From contig OY294048.1 in the NCBI GenBank assembly GCA_958510825.1, forward strand, positions 36,297,026-36,361,025: 64,000 nucleotides of DNA, given 5' to 3'. The translations under genes were made by a program, and so were the position numbers. This document shows, piece after piece, positions 1-11,173 of this stretch (positions are counted from its first letter, which is position 1; each line of letters starts with the position of its first letter). The stretch is from Brachypterus glaber. Taxonomy: Eukaryota; Arthropoda; Insecta; Coleoptera; Kateretidae. The notes below the pieces were generated by a model. That model saw only the letters and a program-made list of their open reading frames with translations. It had not been told where the DNA came from and ran no database searches.

Positions 1-39
1 CCGACCCATGTTGATGAATATAATCCTTAAAAACTGGTA

Positions 40-104
40 TTGTTGTGATTATCTAATCTTAGATTGTGATTATTTAAACTTAGATTGTGATTATCTAATC
101 TTAA
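40..104. repeat. 21-bp minisatellite, three units
   Basis: The unit is about ttgtgattatctaatctta plus ga, repeated three times next to the TIR element, and again in the second copy at 718-782. Confidence 0.8.
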
Positions 105-617
105 GGCGCCTTTTCACGGAGCAATTTGTACGCAAGTTTGGTGCTATGCAATTTTGTTGCAAGGATGATTCAGTAACTGCGCATGCCTTCAGGCAAATTT
201 GATGCTATTTTCGAGCCATCAAATTATTGGAACAAGTTTTATTTTTCGACGATTTTCATGCAAGATTTATAGTTATTTTCTTGGTACCAACCTGGAAAAA
301 AGTAACTAAATCGATTTCTTTTTACTAATATAGTAGCAACTGGACATTTTATTAATAATTATTATTAATAATAGGTCTGTCTGTCTAACTAAAAAGCTTC
401 CTTAAAAATGCTAGGTTATGTTTATGTCAACATATGCAGAGACACGTCAAAATTATCTGGTTGGCAGCAATGTTTAACTTGCAATATATAGCTTCAAACT
501 TGCGTATAACTTGCTCCGTGAAAAGGAAAATGAATGTGTAATTGTCCTCATGCTACATCTGGCAGCAAACTTGCATAGCAACAAACTTGAGTATAAATTG
601 CTCCGTAAAAAGGCGCA
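105..617. mobile_element. TIR element (non-autonomous), copy 1
   Basis: Left end gcgccttttcacggagcaat; the right end is its complement with a few changes (arms about 45 bp, also sharing gcaagttt and gctatgcaa). A third related segment sits inside at about 504-535. No transposase reading frame. A second copy lies at about 783-1295 in the tandem unit. Confidence 0.75.
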
Positions 618-1363
618 TTGAAAAAAGAGTTTTTTTAAATTCTAATTTTTGCACGCCCCCGGTAATGGATACTTCGATCCGACCCATGTTGATGAATATA
701 ATCCTTAAAAACTGGTATTGTTGTGATTATCTAATCTTAGATTGTGATTATTTAAACTTAGATTGTGATTATCTAATCTTAAGGCGCCTTTTCACGGAGC
801 AATTTGTACGCAAGTTTGGTGCTATGCAATTTTGTTGCAAGGATGATTCAGTAACTGCGCATGCCTTCAGGCAAATTTGATGCTATTTTCGAGCCATCAA
901 ATTATTGGAACAAGTTTTATTTTTCGACGATTTTCATGCAAGATTTATAGTTATTTTCTTGGTACCAACCTGGAAAAAAGTAACTAAATCGATTTCTTTT
1001 TACTAATATAGTAGCAACTGGACATGTTAATAATAATTATTATTAATAATAGGTCGGTCTGTCTAACTAAAAAGCTTCCTTAAAAATGCTAGGTTATGTT
1101 TATGTCAACATATGCAGAGACACGTCAAAATTATCTGGTTGGCAGCAATGTTTAACTTGCAATATATAGCTTCAAACTTGCGTATAACTTGCTCCGTGAA
1201 AAGGAAAATGAATGTGTAATTGTCCTCATGCTATATCTGGCAGCAAACTTGCATAGCAACAAACTTGAGTATAAATTGCTCCGTAAAAAGGTGCATTGAA
1301 AAAAGAGTTTTTTTAAATTCTAATTTTTGCACGCCCCCGGTAATGGATACTTCGATCCGACCC

Positions 1364-2114
1364 GTGGTTATAATATATTCTGATAAATCTATAGTCTAGT
1401 CCGAATAAGTGTGAATTTGTCTCTACGAAGCAATTATGTAAATATGAAATTTATTAATGGCATAAAATAAGGCAAAATAATAAAAATCAAATTTGTTTTG
1501 AAGTATTGTTTAGTGATTCCTATTCACTATAAATAGAACGTTTAATAATTTACCCGTGTATACAAAATTTGTATTGTATTTAATATTTATCACAATTTTC
1601 ACTTATTTTTTTCTGAGAAAAATAAATCATTCATATAAAAATAAAATGATCAATTGAAAACCAAATAAGTTCTCTTAAAAAAATATTTTAAAATTACGTA
1701 ATTTGATTTAGTTTTTTGTTTATACTATAGTAGTAGTACTAGTTTAGAGACCTTTTTTAAACAGCTGTTCCCTCAAAGATTTTTTTTTAGTAATTATTAC
1801 TGGTAGTAATTCTAATATACTTTAATATACTATTAAAGTACTAGTTTCATAACATACGTTTTTAGCGCACGAGCACAAGTTTAGGCCGCTTGCGGCGAGT
1901 ACTAAAGTACTTTTTGGGCCGCTTGCGGCGAGTACTAAGGTACTTTTTGGGCCACCCTGTAGGTATTATCTAGATCTTAAAACGACCCTGAATTTCTTGC
2001 AAATTTATCAAGTGGTTTAATAATTTTAAATGTAGGTTTCTAGATCATGATTTTAAATTATATGTACCTAAAAGTATATTAATTTACTTTTAGTATACTA
2101 TAGTCCGGTCCAAA
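1364..2114. other. Gene-free AT-rich stretch with a short direct repeat
   Basis: No coding signal. At about 1880-1955 a 40-bp unit with gccgcttgcggcgagtacta occurs twice. Its neighbourhood (tttcataacatacgttttta, 1847 on) recurs at 20125-20215 and 30095-30190, so it is part of a dispersed palindromic repeat. Confidence 0.6.
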
Positions 2115-2116
2115 TA

Positions 2117-3150
2117 CACTGGCGCACATTAAATTCCGGACACCTAAAAAATTGACTTTTTTGTAAATTCAAATATTTCCAAAACTAATTAATTTATTTG
2201 ACTAATTCTTTTTTAGTTTTAAAGCTTAAACATTCTCTACTTTTGTTTGTTTTAGGAATGATTATTTTTTTTTCGTATTAACAGCAACAAATAATGTACA
2301 ACTATGTTTCTTACCCCATCTTCTAGGACTTGCATGGTACGCCACAGCAACTGTTTATCAAATTATTAAAGTCTTTTTTATTTCCGGAGTTTTAATGAAT
2401 ATTTTCTTTTTTATTTTTTTACTTTTTTACTTCTGGTTTAGGAGATATCAGAATTTTCCTGAAAGTTGTCATTTTTTCAGTCAACTCAAAAAGTACTAAA
2501 TCATCAGAGTTTTTTATTTGAAGCTCATGTCTTTTACTTCTTATTCTACGCTCATGTCTCTTACTTCTTCTTCTACAGTTTCTTCATCCCGGGGCAACTT
2601 TTTATTGCCGTCTGATGGAGGCTTAACGGTGATTTCGCATTACTGCCGCCGGACGGAGTGACCCTATTTTTTCTTCTACTCAAGTTTTTCAAACCCAATT
2701 TATGTTTTTGATAAACTCGATTAGAAGAAAAACGTACCTCTGTTAAGCTTTAAATTTAAAGCACAGCATCAATCAAATTCATGTAGTACTTTTTAAGTTA
2801 ACTGAAATAATGACAACTTTCAGGAAAATCCTGATATCTCCTAAACCAGAAGTAAAAATGTAAAAAAATAAAAAAGAAAATATTCAATAAAACTGCGGCA
2901 ATAAGAAAGACTTTAATAATTCAAAAAACTGTTGCAGTGGCGTACCATGCATGTCCTAGAAGATGGGGGTAAAAAACATAGTTGTACATTATTTGTTGCT
3001 GTTAATAAGAAAAAAAAATTTAATCATTCTTAAAACAATCAAAAGTAGAGAATGTTTAAGCTTTAAAACTAAAAAAGAATCAGTCAAATCCATTAATTAG
3101 TTTTCGAAATGTCAATTTTTTAGGTGTCCGGAATTTAATGTGCGGCAGTG
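2117..3150. mobile_element. Foldback element, CACTGSCGCACATTAA termini, copy 1
   Basis: Termini CACTGGCGCACATTAAATTC and its complement GAATTTAATGTGCGGCAGTG, flanked by TA on both sides. The two arms are inverted copies over several hundred bases (shared segments include ggagatatcagaattttcct with its complement, and the tract around ttaacagcaacaaataatg). No transposase frame. TA flanks and length suggest a non-autonomous Tc1/mariner-type element. A close copy lies at 38122-39076. Confidence 0.85.
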
Positions 3151-3496
3151 TAGTTGCGACTATTCGATCATATTAAATTTTAATTTAATTTACAAAAAAA
3201 GTAATTTTTGATACTTGCGGTAATTTTTTTAAGAGTTTTTGCGAAAGTTGGTGCAACTTAGGCCGGTTTGATTATCTCCCTAATTGCGTTTTTTTATCTT
3301 ACTATGTATCGCCCTGTAAATTTTGAAACATTGTATCTGCAAAAAATTTATAAATAATTATTTGCGGTTTCTTGAACTACAACTCTGTACATGATAAGTC
3401 ATCATTGATGACTGGTAACTCACTCAAACTCTAATTTATTACTCGAATATAGCGTAAATTATAAACTAATTGGAGTAGTTAATTGGAGATTGTATA
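3151..3496. other. Gene-free stretch
   Basis: AT-rich sequence with no coding signal and no repeat structure that I could recognise. Confidence 0.5.
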
Positions 3497-4150
3497 TCCC
3501 AAGAAACCAAAAGACGTATTTTTGACGTCAAATATTGGGCACTAACTGACCTACATGACTTCATAAACTAGCTCACTGATGCTGAAGATGCATCTGTCCT
3601 GAATTGGTAAGTACCATTACTGGTTAAGGACGTTTTTGATCCTTTTTTGAGTGCAGTGGATTTCGTGATCGTAATCGAGAAAGTTTGAGATTAGGGGGTT
3701 TGGGTGATCTAAATTGTCTTGTATAAAAGACTTGCTGTGACGGATGATTTCCGTTTTTAGGAGGGGTATGTCGAGATCTCTGTGTATTTGAATGTTTCTC
3801 ATGAACCAGGGGACATCGAGGCATATGCTGAGTACCTTGTTTTGGAAGGCCTGAAGTTTGGCTGAGAGCGTTTTGTTAAGGGTGATTTTTTTCTAGGCTG
3901 GGGCTCCGTAGACTACCGGCTTTTATTTAGGGTTTGGTTTCAAAGAAGAATATATAAAGTCATCAATCTTTAATTAATATATAGAATTTAAAACTTTTTT
4001 TACTGTTAGAAAACAATATGTGGCGCCACCTATAGCCTCAGTATTAAATTGACGTGCAATTTTGATGACGTCAAGATTTGACTAAAAACTGACGTCTTTT
4101 TGACGTACAAATATGACCTAAAACTGACGTCATCTGGTTTCCTGGGATGA
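3497..4150. mobile_element. TIR element with CCCAG-type ends and internal ACGTC motifs
   Basis: Left end tatcccaagaaaccaaaaga and right end tctggtttcctgggatga are imperfect inverted repeats. Near both ends GACGTC/ACGTC recurs at short intervals (3512-3532 and 4046-4135). The middle holds a reverse transcriptase relic. Ends and motif content resemble the elements at 20223-21157 and 25949-27177. Confidence 0.6.
3617..3920 (-). pseudogene. Non-LTR retrotransposon reverse transcriptase C-terminus, relic
   Basis: On the minus strand the frame reads LSAKLQAFQNKVLSICLDVP, then FMRNIQIHRDLDIPLLKTEI and HPNPLISN. This is the typical end of a Jockey-type ORF2 (QNK..L..., P-W, N..IHRDL.I..., H-N-PLI). 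A stop sits where the family has a conserved Trp (about 3890). Only about 95 codons remain. It lies just beyond the eclosion hormone 3' end, within a TIR element. Confidence 0.75.
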
Positions 4151-4319
4151 TACCAGTCATCATGTACCAAGGTAATAGTGCAGGGAACCAAAAATATTTT
4201 TTTTGCAGATACGTTGTTTCGAAATTTATAGGGGGATACGTATTTTATGTGTTTTTTTTTTCGAATTTGATATGTTTGGACTTTTTGCATAAAAAAATTA
4301 GGTTTATTTGTTATAGATA

Positions 4320-4325
4320 TTTATT
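4320..4325 (-). terminator. Candidate polyadenylation signal for eclosion hormone
   Basis: AATAAA on the minus strand about 140 nt after the stop codon, with a second AATAAA at 4303-4308. Either could end the transcript. The tract is AT-rich, so chance occurrence is possible. Confidence 0.3.
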
Positions 4326-4462
4326 TTAATTAAAATACAAATAAATTATTAAATAAAATTAACATCACAGGCAATAAGAAAAATGCTTTCTAATAAGGGC
4401 TCAGTTTAGAAAAAAACATTTTTTAACTAAATAAAAAATATGCTTAATTAGCTTAAAAAAAA

Positions 4463-6756
4463 TTATTCAAATTTATTTAAAAAGGGAGCTATGGAGGCAA
4501 TATCTTCGCAGTCGGGTATCATTTTTCCTTTGAATTTGACACAAGCATCTGCGCAGAGTTGGCCTTCAAAGTATGGCCCAAACATCTTCTTACACTGGGC
4601 ACAATTTCGTATACAGACGCCTAAAAAAGATATTTAATTGTATTTTATAGTTAATTACACAGGACCACAAAAAAATAAAGTGAGTTTTTTATAAACCAAA
4701 CTATTTCGCATACCCCTGGTTAAAATAAGTAATGAAAATAACATAAGAAGATGGGCCTTATTAAGATTAGTTTACGTGCAAAACCTAGTTGCTATATTTG
4801 AAAGTGTTCCTGAGTTATTAAATAAAAACCGATTTTTTTAGCCACTTTCAAAGGGGCCTAGCTACCTTACGATGCATTTTTGGACATATCCTTAAAACTA
4901 ATAACCCCATTTCTTAATAACCCTGTAAACAGGGTGATCAATAACTCTCATGTCAAAATTTAAGAGGAGATTCTACATCCAAAAATATTTAAAAAAGTTC
5001 CAATAAAGATGGGCCGGAAATGAGCCCTATGGGAGCTAGGGCCCTTTAAAATTGTAATAAAAAAAGGTTTTTAATTAATAACTTTGGTACCCTTTAAGCT
5101 AGAGCGACAAGCTTTTGCATGTATACTATTATTAATAAGGGCAATAAGTTTATGTTAATTTATTTTTTTTTGAATTTATCCAAGGGCGTGCCTAGACGGA
5201 CAAAAATGTGAGTCTTAACACATTTTTGCCCCAAACTTTTTACCTTGTATGTTTTTTGGATTTTTTTGTAATAAATATAGATTCCTTGGGTAAAAATACA
5301 TAAAAAATGTCATATAGTGTAACACTGTAGGAGCTACCGTTTAAAAAAATGCAATTGACAGGAAGTAACATTTTGTGCCATATTAAATTTAGGTGTTTTG
5401 GTGAAGAATACTTTTTTGCTCAGTTTTAAATTAATAATCAGCTTGCAGCATTAAAATTTTATTGATGCTTTTTTTGTTACCTATTCAATATGTCATATTG
5501 GAAGGGCCGTAGCTCCCTTAGGACTTTTCCGAACCAACCTTTATACGAACTTTTTTTCATATTTTTGGATGTAGAATCACCTCCTAAATTTTGGCATGGC
5601 AGTTACTGATCAACCTGTATTTATTTTTTTATTTTTTTTATGATTTTTTTTATTTTATTGTTTCTCTGACTAAAAGGTTTAGTTTGATATTTGCAGTGCT
5701 TTAAATTTTTGAACAATATTAGATTTCGATTTTAAATATTGTGCACATTCTTAAATTTACGGTAGCTATGTTTTAACTAACAACTCATAATTTTATAGCT
5801 CGAAATGTAGCGCGGTGGACACGTGGGGACCAAAAGTAAAACAGAACCGGGTGTTATGTGACACATCAAATTACAGTGTGCTCCCAAATATCTTAAAAAG
5901 TTCATAAACGTCGAGAAATGTGAAAAAAAATGTATATCGGTACTTTTATAAAATGTAAAATTAAAAAGTTAATAAAAAGGTTAGTAAAAAGTTAGTGAAA
6001 AGTTAGTAAAAGTTAGAAAAAAGTTGGTAATAAGTTAGTAAAAAGTTAGTAAAAAGTTAGTAAAAAGTTAGAAATAAGTTATTAAAAACTTTGTAAAAAG
6101 ATACTAAAAAGTTATTGATTGTAATAAATTGACTTACGAATTTTGTCTTTTGTCGATTTATCCGCATAAGCTACAAATAAAAATATTATAAAAGACATGT
6201 TTTTTTATAATAAATAATAAATATAAAGGTTGTAGATACAAGCATTTATAAGTTATTTCAACATTGGCAAAAATAAAATCTACTAAACAAAACAGTATTT
6301 AAATAAGAACTGAAAACTTTTTTTGGGGAGGCCCCATGGGCAGCCACACAAAAAAAGGTCAGGATTTTTTTGGAGACTAAGTGTTGTTTTTCTATGTATT
6401 TTGAGGCGTTAAATCCGAATTTAAGGTCGAAATAGCACCTTATAAGGTTGTGGTTGTGCTATTTTGACCTTAAATTCGGATTTAGCGTCTTAAAATACAT
6501 AGGAATAAAAATTATGAACCTTTTTTTTTCTTTTTTTTTTATGGCTGTGTCAACATAATATGATTATAATCAATTTTTGATAAAGAAATTTCTATCAGGG
6601 TATAAGTCACTGATACAAGAAACATCTTTGAATCTGACCTTAAAGTAATAAAATTGCACGGTACTTACCAATAGGATTAGCGTCTACAATGCCAAATATC
6701 GCAGTGAGAAGAAGCAAAATTCCCGCTCCCACAAACAACTTAGCAGCACAAACCAT
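4463..6756 (-). CDS. Eh: Eclosion hormone precursor, three coding exons
   Basis: Coding exons are 6669-6756, 6138-6170 and 4463-4620 (minus strand), giving 92 residues. All junctions are GT..AG (donors GTAAGT; acceptors after T-rich tracts) and phases match (1, then 1). Residues 1-26 form a signal peptide with hydrophobic core GILLLLTAIFGIV, cut probably before NPIAYADK. The mature part has six cysteines at 43, 47, 50, 63, 67 and 78; their spacing (4, 3, 13, 4, 11) is that of Manduca eclosion hormone, whose pairs would map to 43-67, 47-63 and 50-78. Diagnostic strings are CAQCKKMFG, FEGQLCADAC, KFKGK and IASIAPFLNKF. In insects this peptide is released by ventromedial brain neurons and acts with ecdysis-triggering hormone to start ecdysis, through a receptor guanylate cyclase. 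Introns (6171-6668, 4621-6137) are filled with repeats. Identity is near certain; expression is inferred. Confidence 0.95.
4929..5625. mobile_element. Inverted-repeat element in eclosion hormone intron 2
   Basis: Arms of about 120 bp: the left reads acagggtgatcaataactct... through ctacatccaaaaatat to gggagctagggccctt; the right (5505-5625) is its complement. Related copies or arms lie at about 8655-9257, 29112-29220 and 49860-49900. No coding potential. Confidence 0.75.
5965..6120. repeat. 11-bp minisatellite in eclosion hormone intron 2
   Basis: About twelve imperfect units of the type aaaaagttagt, ending 17 bases before the donor of the micro-exon. Confidence 0.85.
6138..6170 (-). CDS. Eh: 33-nt micro-exon of eclosion hormone
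   Basis: The acceptor is TTTGTAG at 6171-6177 and the donor is GTAAGT starting at 6137. The exon adds Y-A-D-K-S-T-K-D-K-I between split codons for A30 and R41, so it encodes only the variable N-terminal segment of the mature hormone before the first cysteine. Skipping it would still join phase 1 to phase 1 and keep the frame, giving a hormone 11 residues shorter. Whether skipping happens cannot be told from sequence. Confidence 0.85.
6340..6552. mobile_element. Hairpin element in eclosion hormone intron 1
   Basis: Arms include gtattttgaggcgttaaatc, cgaatttaaggtcgaaatag and their complements around a short loop at about 6440-6455, with outer ends gccacacaaaaa and ttatggctgtgt. The same palindrome forms the apex of the Elongin B intron palindrome at about 33205-33365, and a related one lies at 56959-57219. 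Confidence 0.8.
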
Positions 6757-6887
6757 CCCTAATGGTTAAACAAATGACAAAAATCAACAAAACGATCAAT
6801 AGATTGCTCATTGGTGTTAAAGCACGTGTTTGTGTTTACAATAATTATTAATAACCAAGAGTGTTGGTGATGAAAATGTGTATTTTG

Positions 6888-6895
6888 TTTTTATA
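6888..6895 (-). promoter_or_regulatory. TATA-like box for eclosion hormone
   Basis: TATAAAAA on the minus strand lies about 130 nt before the start codon. An initiator-like TCATC follows about 20-25 nt downstream (6869-6873), which would give a 5' UTR of roughly 115 nt. Placement is inferred from motif spacing only. Confidence 0.4.
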
Positions 6896-8300
6896 CGTTA
6901 TTTCAGTGCCTAATAATTATTATTTCAGAACGTGTACACTTCAGACACGTGCCTACTAGCTAATAATATTAATAAATACAAGTTTAGGTTTTAAAGATTT
7001 AGTTAAACAAAGAATGTTAAGAATTAGCCAATGAAGTGGCGCTAAGATTTTTATATACAAAATTATAGGGGGACATAATGTACCTCGAGCTCTGGTGAAA
7101 TTACATCAAAAGGTTGGAAAATAAATAAGTTTAAAATTTTTTAAAAAGGATATTTTGACGTGTGCTGAATACTAAATGTAGTAGTAGTGAGAAATATGGA
7201 TTTGAGCGTTATACAACAAACACATTAACCCTACAGAAACAGCGTAGATTTTACACCTGGATAGTATGGAATTTGTGATTCCTCCCCACTCCGACTACCT
7301 GCGGCTTCCCGAGTCTCAGTACCTTTCGAACATTCAGTTTAAGCCCTAAATCCGAGAGGAGAAGTTGGTATGTTGCACAGTGATTTTTCACGTGTTCATT
7401 TAAGTACGAAATAATAAAAACAATAAAAAAACCCATTGCAAAAAAAATCTCCATTTAACTATATATTTTTTTTTGTTTTTTTTTTAACATTTTTTTTTTG
7501 GTTTAAAATAGGGTTGAAAGTGGGCATTTTTGTCAAAATTTCTCTAAAAAATCAAATAATTTTATAAAAATTGCTAAATTGATGATGAAAAAACATAAAT
7601 TAAACTTTTAAACTAATTTTAATTGACATAAATAAAATTTTACAAAAATAAACTTTAAAACTTTAAAAATCGCATTTCTTAGCACAAAAAATTAAAAAAT
7701 TAAAACCTTAAAAAAATTGTTTAAAAAATTAAAAAATATACAGTTCAATAGAGAATTTTATTTTCTTTAAAATGATGTGTCATACGACCCCCATTTTCAT
7801 TTAAAAAAAAAATTCCCAACATGCCCCCCTGCCAACATTTTAAGAGCTGAAAGTATTAAATATATGCTTAAAGATAGTTTAAGTTGTCTAATTTAAGATG
7901 GTTTCCGCAGAATTTGAATATTTTTTTAGTTTTTGAGAAAATCGCTGGGTAAATAGAGTTGGGACACCCGGTATACATATAGAACTTTTTTTTTAATCAA
8001 TCAAAGAAGCTTTTCTTTTGTCATCACTTTAATAAAACAAAAGTTGGCAAAATGTTAGTTTATCCCCTTCGGTAAGGCTCTGATGTTACCCCCCAGAAGA
8101 AAAAGTCCTTGATTGGAGATCTAATCGATGAGTCAAGTGAGTAACTTTTAAAGCGCCTAGTTAACGCCTTCGCCAAAATTGTAAATTGTAAAAGTTACAC
8201 TGCTCAATACTCAAAAATTTGCCCACAGCATTTTAATGGAGAATTCTCCCATTAGATTAGACAGGGACAAAAGTTCTACCCAAAAAGGATAGGTGACATA
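6896..8300. other. Gene-free stretch upstream of eclosion hormone
   Basis: No supported gene. The segment 7835-7980 (aacattttaagagctgaaag and onward) recurs at 47930-48060 and, inverted, at the right window edge. The rest is AT-rich with homopolymer runs. Confidence 0.5.
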
Positions 8301-8316
8301 CATACACTCCCACTTC

Positions 8317-8390
8317 CACCCAACCAAACAAATTCTGTATTTGTTCTTTGTTGAACAAATACAATATTTACTTGGCCGGGCGAAAAGTGC
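8317..8390. mobile_element. Small hairpin element, diverged
   Basis: Inverted arms ccaaccaaacaaattctgta and the complement around tttgttctttgttgaacaaa. Diverged relative of the hairpin at 8484-8571. Confidence 0.6.
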
Positions 8391-8483
8391 ATTATTAAAG
8401 AAATTACTGGCGCCATCTAAATTTTAGTAGAATTATCTTATTCTACAGATTCACATTAGCTATGTTCGTACGTGCCTCTCACT

Positions 8484-8571
8484 GCTACACTTTCCGGCCA
8501 ACCAAATAAATACTGTATTTGTTGTATGAAAAACAAATACAGTATTTATTTGGTTGGCTGGAAAGTGTAGC
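8484..8571. mobile_element. Small hairpin element, near-perfect
   Basis: 40-bp arms starting gctacactttccggccaacc and ending in its complement, with an 8-bp loop and almost no mismatches. Confidence 0.8.
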
Positions 8572-8654
8572 ACAAATGAGATAGAGATAGGGTAGACGTC
8601 TTTTGTTTCATAATTCTAGTTGTAGAGAGCTCCATTGCATCTGTCTATATTTGA

Positions 8655-9257
8655 TGCGCTGATCCAAAAATATCAAAAAAAGTTCCTATAAAGGTTGTTC
8701 CGGAAATGGGAAACAAAAAAAAGCATCAATAAATTTTGAATGCTGCAGGGTGATTCTTCATTTAAAATTGAACAAAAAAGTATTCTTCACCAAAACACCT
8801 TAATTTAATATTAAAGGAGTAATAGCCTTTTAAAAAGTAACGTTTTTGGAGGCACAAAATGCATTTTTTTTTAAACGGTTGCTCCTACAGTATTACACTA
8901 TATGACATTTTTTATGTGTTTTTACTCAAGGAATCCATATTTTTTTACAAAAAATCCAAAAAAGTACACATAAAAAAGTTTGGGGCAAAAATGTGTTAAG
9001 CATAATATATTTTTCCGTCTAGGGACGCCTCTGGATAAACTCAAAAAAATAAAATAACATAAACTTATTGCCCTTATTTATACTAGTATACATACAAAAG
9101 CTCGTCGCAAGTCCTTATTTTTATTACAATTTTAAAGGGCCGTAGCTCCATTAGGGCTCATTTGCGGACCAACCTTTATAGGAACTTTTTTTCATATTTT
9201 TGGATGTAGAATCACCTCTTAAGTTTTGGCATGGCAATTACTGATCACCCTGTATAG
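8655..9257. mobile_element. Second copy of the acagggtgatc inverted-repeat element
   Basis: The right arm (about 9130-9257) repeats gggccgtagctccattaggg... to ttactgatcaccctgta; the left arm is partial (8665-8715). The interior is the complement of 5180-5440. Confidence 0.65.
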
Positions 9258-10065
9258 ATAAGGCTATAGCGACTTTAATACTGAATAATATCACGTTTTT
9301 TTCAGTCGATCCAAACGTCAGGAATCATGGAGACCACCGTTTTTATGTTAAAAAAAATTATGGCCAAAAAATGGCACTTTAAAAAGAATGACGATGTGAC
9401 GACATGTTTTTACGTTTACCTATTAACCCCGCATCAGCGTGGTGGAAAAAAATCACGCGGTAAGCTTTGTGGGTTATGACATACCTGCCTTTCTAAGCTG
9501 AAAGGTCCTATCTACATAGGTTTAACATATACAGATAGGACCTTTCAGCTTAGCGAGGCAGATACCAGAACAAGAAAAATCATACATTAAAAAAATAAAT
9601 CAATTCTGAACTTTAGTAGTAGTAAAATCGAACAATACAAATAACATAAACTTTATTGAAAAAAAAAATAACATTAACTAAAATAATGTAAAATTCAACA
9701 AATAAAAAACGCATAGTCATAATTAAAAAAAAAATGTCACGTAATCAGTGTTCTGGGGTATGTCATACTCCAACCGACTTCTACAGAAGCGACCAACGCT
9801 AAATAGGGAGCGGGATGCATTGCAAGGTTGCATACTTCACTTATTTTGATTTTATTGTTGATGTTACCTGTATTATTGAAATCAGAACAACAATATTTTG
9901 AATTATTTAATGTTTATTTAATGTTATTTTAATGTTTTAAAGTAAGGAGAAAAAGTTTTTTTTTTTTAATTTTTCTTTTTGTTTTTTTCATAATAACTTT
10001 AATTTATTATGTTGCTCTCCAAAAAATAAATAAAATATTTCAATTTTTTTTTCGATAACCCCCGG
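9258..10065. other. Gene-free stretch with one hairpin
   Basis: Contains a hairpin at 9482-9564 whose arms carry taagctgaaaggtcctatct and its complement. No gene is supported. Confidence 0.6.
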
Positions 10066-10068
10066 TAA

Positions 10069-10309
10069 GGGAACGTTCAAGTATTACGTAATGCAAATTG
10101 TACCAAAATTCATACACTTCATACCCCGGTTCCCTCGTTATTAAAGGTTGAAGAGATTTTATATTTTGGCTAACCCCCCATAACACACCCCCTATTTGGG
10201 GTTGTAGCCAAAACATGAAATCTCTAAAGTCTTTAATAACGCGAGAAACGAGGTATTTAGTGTATGAATTTTGGTACAATTTGCGTTACGTAATACTTGA
10301 ACGTCCCCC
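10069..10309. mobile_element. TIR element with TAA target duplication, copy 1
   Basis: Arms of about 90 bp starting gggaacgttcaagtattacg and ending in the complement; TAA flanks both ends (10066-10068, 10310-10312). A TAA duplication fits PIF/Harbinger-type elements. Relatives are at 44179-44335 and about 53560-53783. Confidence 0.8.
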
Positions 10310-11173
10310 TAAAATCTCCGTCACTGTATCAAATCTAAAACTTTTTTTATTTTTATAAACCGCATAGTGTTAGTATTGCGTATAAAAATTAGAGTCGTAT
10401 CTTTAGTATTTATATAAAGTTTTATCGAAAAAATGCGAAAAAAGCGAATTTTTGAATTTAGAAGACTATTAAACACAAACGAATAAAGATATTTTAATAC
10501 CGCTTTTTTGGCTTAGATCCCCACTAATAGAGAATTAATTCACGGCACTAAAAATTAATTAGATCTATTTTTTTTACTACAACTATAGGCAAAAATACCA
10601 CTGTGCGGTACATCTCAAAAAAACGAGCTGATCGAGAAAAACGGAAAAAGGTTCCGAAATCAGTGCATCCAAAGACGCAGACGCAACTAAAAGCTCCCCG
10701 GCAAAAAAAATCTTTTTTTTTTATTAACGACGGCTTATCCGCAAAGTGGCTTATAGTCGTAATAATGGTGAGTCATTCCACCTGATTTCAACGAACATCA
10801 AAAAGTCACCTAATTGCACAATGATTAAACAATGTTTTGGGAGTTTAAAGCTAATATTAAAAAGTATTTTACTTTTAAACTGGAGTTTCTGGAGGCAAAA
10901 ATATGCGCAGTAGCATAGAAAAATTGACAAAAACAGTCGATTATATTTATTATCATATCTTTTTTATTTTTAAACTTATTTATTAGTTAAAAAAACAAAC
11001 ATTTTAACGTACAAATTTTATACTTTTTAGCGATGTAATTGTACTTTTCAAAATATTTTGTCATTATACTTTTATTTTAATCTAAAATTGTGTCTATTTT
11101 CAATAAAAATTACAGATTTTGAGGTTGTTTTTTTTGTTAAGGGGTTGCATAATTTGGTATAATATTATATACG
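10310..11173. other. Gene-free AT-rich stretch
   Basis: No coding signal survives inspection. A 60-codon open stretch at 10603-10785 is lysine-rich low complexity. Confidence 0.5.

Larger units (their letters stand above)
1..1363. repeat. Tandem duplication, two 678-bp units
   Basis: Copy 1 is 1-678 and copy 2 is 679-1356, followed by the first bases of a third (ccgaccc). The copies differ at only a handful of positions (for example near 345 against 1025, and 553 against 1231). Each carries a TIR element and a 21-bp minisatellite. The array may continue left of the window. Confidence 0.95.
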
